From NCBI GenBank assembly GCA_017856455.1, contig JAFMEZ010000021.1:1-35696 (forward strand): a DNA stretch of 35,696 bases, in the 5' to 3' direction. The DNA is from Parafilimonas sp. (lineage in GTDB: Bacteria > Bacteroidota > Bacteroidia > Chitinophagales > Chitinophagaceae). The notes beneath the pieces were generated by a model. The model was not told where the DNA came from and did not search any database. It saw nothing but the letters and a program-made list of their open reading frames with translations. Of this stretch, positions 34,354 to 35,696 are shown piece by piece (position 1 is the stretch's first letter; the number at the start of each line of letters is the position of its first letter). Made by a program: the position numbers and the translations under genes.

Positions 34354-35466
34354 ATGTCAACAAAAATAGAACCCGAGTTACTTGAAAAAAGGCTTGCATC
34401 ACTTGATTTCATGCGAGGATTCATTATGGTTCTATTGGCATTGGAGTCGACCGGACTCTACAATGTGTTATTTGAAAATACGGCAGGCACCTCATTGGGA
34501 ATGTTCTTCATTCAATTTCATCATCATCCCTGGAATGGACTGAGGTTCTGGGATCTCATCCAACCTGGATTCATGTTTATAGCTGGCACTGCTATGGCAT
34601 ATTCTGTAACAAGATTGAAGGAAAATGGTATTTCAAAAAATAACATAACACGAAAAATTTTAAAACGATGTGGATGGCTTTTCTTCTGGGGTGTATTGAA
34701 TTATGCAGTAAGAAAAAATGGACTTTCATTTGAGCTGTGGAATGTGCTAACACAATTATCCATTACCATACTAATTGCCTACCTGATTTTTGAATGGAAG
34801 ACAAGGAGTCAAATTATCTTCTCGCTGTTGTTGTTATTACTTACTGAAGTGCTGTATCGATACACAAATATTTCTGGATTTGATCAACCATTTACCGATC
34901 AAGAGAATTTTGGAAATTATGTCGATTTGATCTTGATGAATAAAATCAATGGTGGAGGATGGGTAGCCATTAATTGCATACCCACTGCTGTTCATACCAT
35001 TGCAGGGGCATTGGCTGGAAAATTGTTGAGGAGCAATTCAGCAAGTAAAACAAAAACACTTATTTACTGGGGCATTGGCACCCTAGTGGCTGGATACTTA
35101 ATGGATATCATGTACATCACTCCTATTATTAAAAGAATAGCAACAAGTTCATTTACGTTGGCTTCGCTTGGTTGGTGTTTGTTGTTTCTATCTGCAGCTT
35201 ACTATATCATCGATGTGAAAGACCGCAAGAAATATCTTTTCTTCTTTAAAGTAGTAGGAATGAACTCCATTTTTATATACTTATTTTTTGAAATTGTAGG
35301 CGATAGATGGTTCAATGGATATATTGGCAATATCACAAACGGTTTGATGAAAATGGCACATATTACTGGAATGATTCAGTCCATCATCACCTGCATCTGT
35401 ATTTTCATGCTTGAATGGGGAATCTGTCTTTTCCTATACCGAAAGAAGATTTTTTTTAAGCTATAA
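34354..35466 (+). CDS. HGSNAT-like (DUF5009-type) membrane acyltransferase
   Basis: A 370-aa multipass protein with about ten helices, of the family related to lysosomal heparan-alpha-glucosaminide N-acetyltransferase, which moves an acetyl group across the membrane onto a sugar amine. Its N-terminus reads RLASLDFMRGFIMVLLALE (13-31), with the SLD..RG pattern of this family. The catalytic segment HHPWNGLRFWDLIQPGFMF (57-75) carries the probable acetyl-accepting His57 or His58, the WNGL and D..PGFMF pattern and the following G78 TAMA. There is no soluble domain. The acceptor is unknown; bacterial members likely act on cell-wall or periplasmic sugars. Downstream (31 bases) lies a carboxylesterase start on the same strand, so the two are likely cotranscribed. 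Confidence 0.85.
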   Translation: MSTKIEPELLEKRLASLDFMRGFIMVLLALESTGLYNVLFENTAGTSLGMFFIQFHHHPWNGLRFWDLIQPGFMFIAGTAMAYSVTRLKENGISKNNITRKILKRCGWLFFWGVLNYAVRKNGLSFELWNVLTQLSITILIAYLIFEWKTRSQIIFSLLLLLLTEVLYRYTNISGFDQPFTDQENFGNYVDLILMNKINGGGWVAINCIPTAVHTIAGALAGKLLRSNSASKTKTLIYWGIGTLVAGYLMDIMYITPIIKRIATSSFTLASLGWCLLFLSAAYYIIDVKDRKKYLFFFKVVGMNSIFIYLFFEIVGDRWFNGYIGNITNGLMKMAHITGMIQSIITCICIFMLEWGICLFLYRKKIFFKL

Positions 35467-35497
35467 TTTCTAAAAGAATAATCACCAATTTTTTACG

Positions 35498-35696
35498 ATG
35501 AAAACTCTTGTTAGTACATTTTTTTCAATCCTAATTGTAACTTTTACTTACGGACAATTTAATCCCATAGCTGAAACCCAATTCGGAAAAGTATCTGGAA
35601 TGCTTACACCAGATGGGAAAATAAAAGTCTTCAAAGGAATCCCATTTGCAGCACCTCCAATTGGTTCATTGAGATGGAAAAAGCCAATGCCTCCAA
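35498..35696 (+). CDS. Type B carboxylesterase, N-terminal part (runs off window)
   Basis: The first 66 codons of a secreted carboxylesterase (family para-nitrobenzyl esterase/PnbA-like). It opens with a signal peptide (MKTLVSTFFSILIVTFTYGQ) and then the family N-terminus: ETQFGKVSGMLTPDGKIKVFKGIPFAAPPIGSLRW, where the FKGIPFA.PP.G..RW pattern is diagnostic of the carboxylesterase type B fold. The catalytic Ser (GESAGG), Glu and His lie beyond the window. It hydrolyses carboxylic esters in the periplasm or outside the cell. The ATG at 35498 is 31 bases after the acyltransferase stop, so the pair is probably one operon. Confidence 0.85.
   Translation, partial: MKTLVSTFFSILIVTFTYGQFNPIAETQFGKVSGMLTPDGKIKVFKGIPFAAPPIGSLRWKKPMPP

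Noticed and set aside
1-35696. Search for tRNA or rRNA genes, CRISPR repeats, insertion sequences, phage or toxin-antitoxin genes
   Set aside because: Scanning the gaps and the proteins by eye showed no cloverleaf-like segment, regular repeat spacing, transposase motif or integrase; the DNA is colinear housekeeping genes. This is by eye only, so a short RNA gene could be missed.

Overview
This window is a chromosomal segment from a member of the Bacteroidota, most likely the Chitinophagales/Chitinophagaceae side of the phylum. The sequence signs are: promoters of the Bacteroidota type (TAnnTTTG at about -7, sometimes TTTG about 19 bases upstream) in front of many genes; a general lack of Shine-Dalgarno sites; a 730-residue type III glutamine synthetase; a GLPGLI-family protein; a YidC with the long periplasmic domain; a fused E1 alpha/beta 2-oxoacid dehydrogenase; and AT-rich DNA. 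The species assignment is inference. Almost all of the window is compactly packed housekeeping DNA. I see no rRNA, tRNA, CRISPR array, insertion sequence, prophage or integrase, and no gene-free stretch above 300 bases.

Layout. 1-3710 (minus): the str cluster rpsL-rpsG, fusA, rpsJ, cut into three units by two intrinsic terminators, each unit with its own promoter. 3796-6429: ilvE (minus), diverging from a plus-strand operon of a small uncharacterised protein, the XTP/dITP pyrophosphatase and a thioesterase. 6418-9415 (minus): a TPR protein, then a ComA-like phosphosulfolactate synthase with aroE. 9572-12384: a small exported protein converging on yidC plus a translationally coupled GLPGLI protein. 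12460-16404 (minus): purL and pyrG (purine and CTP synthesis). 16638-18830 (plus): glnA type III, closed by a bidirectional terminator shared with accB-accC (minus). 20950-22534: efp and mdh, divergent, with mirror-image promoters. 22539-25723 (minus): an operon of three membrane proteins (DAACS symporter, DedA, MFS). 25870-28192 (plus): an amino acid permease and a YebC-family protein. 28201-31057 (minus): fused E1 and a DUF1573 protein. 31146-34234: an aminotransferase, a DMT exporter and a zinc dehydrogenase. 34354-35696 (plus): an HGSNAT-like membrane acyltransferase and the start of a type B carboxylesterase, which runs off the window.

Together the genes cover translation (S10, EF-G, S7, S12, EF-P, YebC), protein export (YidC), nitrogen assimilation and amino acid metabolism (GlnA, IlvE, AroE, two amino acid transporters, aminotransferase), nucleotide synthesis and clean-up (PyrG, PurL, RdgB), and fatty acid or 2-oxoacid metabolism (AccB, AccC, E1, Mdh).

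I found no clear new defence or mobile system. The most interesting points are an EF-P with Arg instead of Lys at the tip of its modification loop (Arg32), a possible distant HolD/psi-like protein, a ComA-like enzyme in a non-methanogen, a fused E1 with a changed thiamine-diphosphate motif, and the terminator-split str operon.
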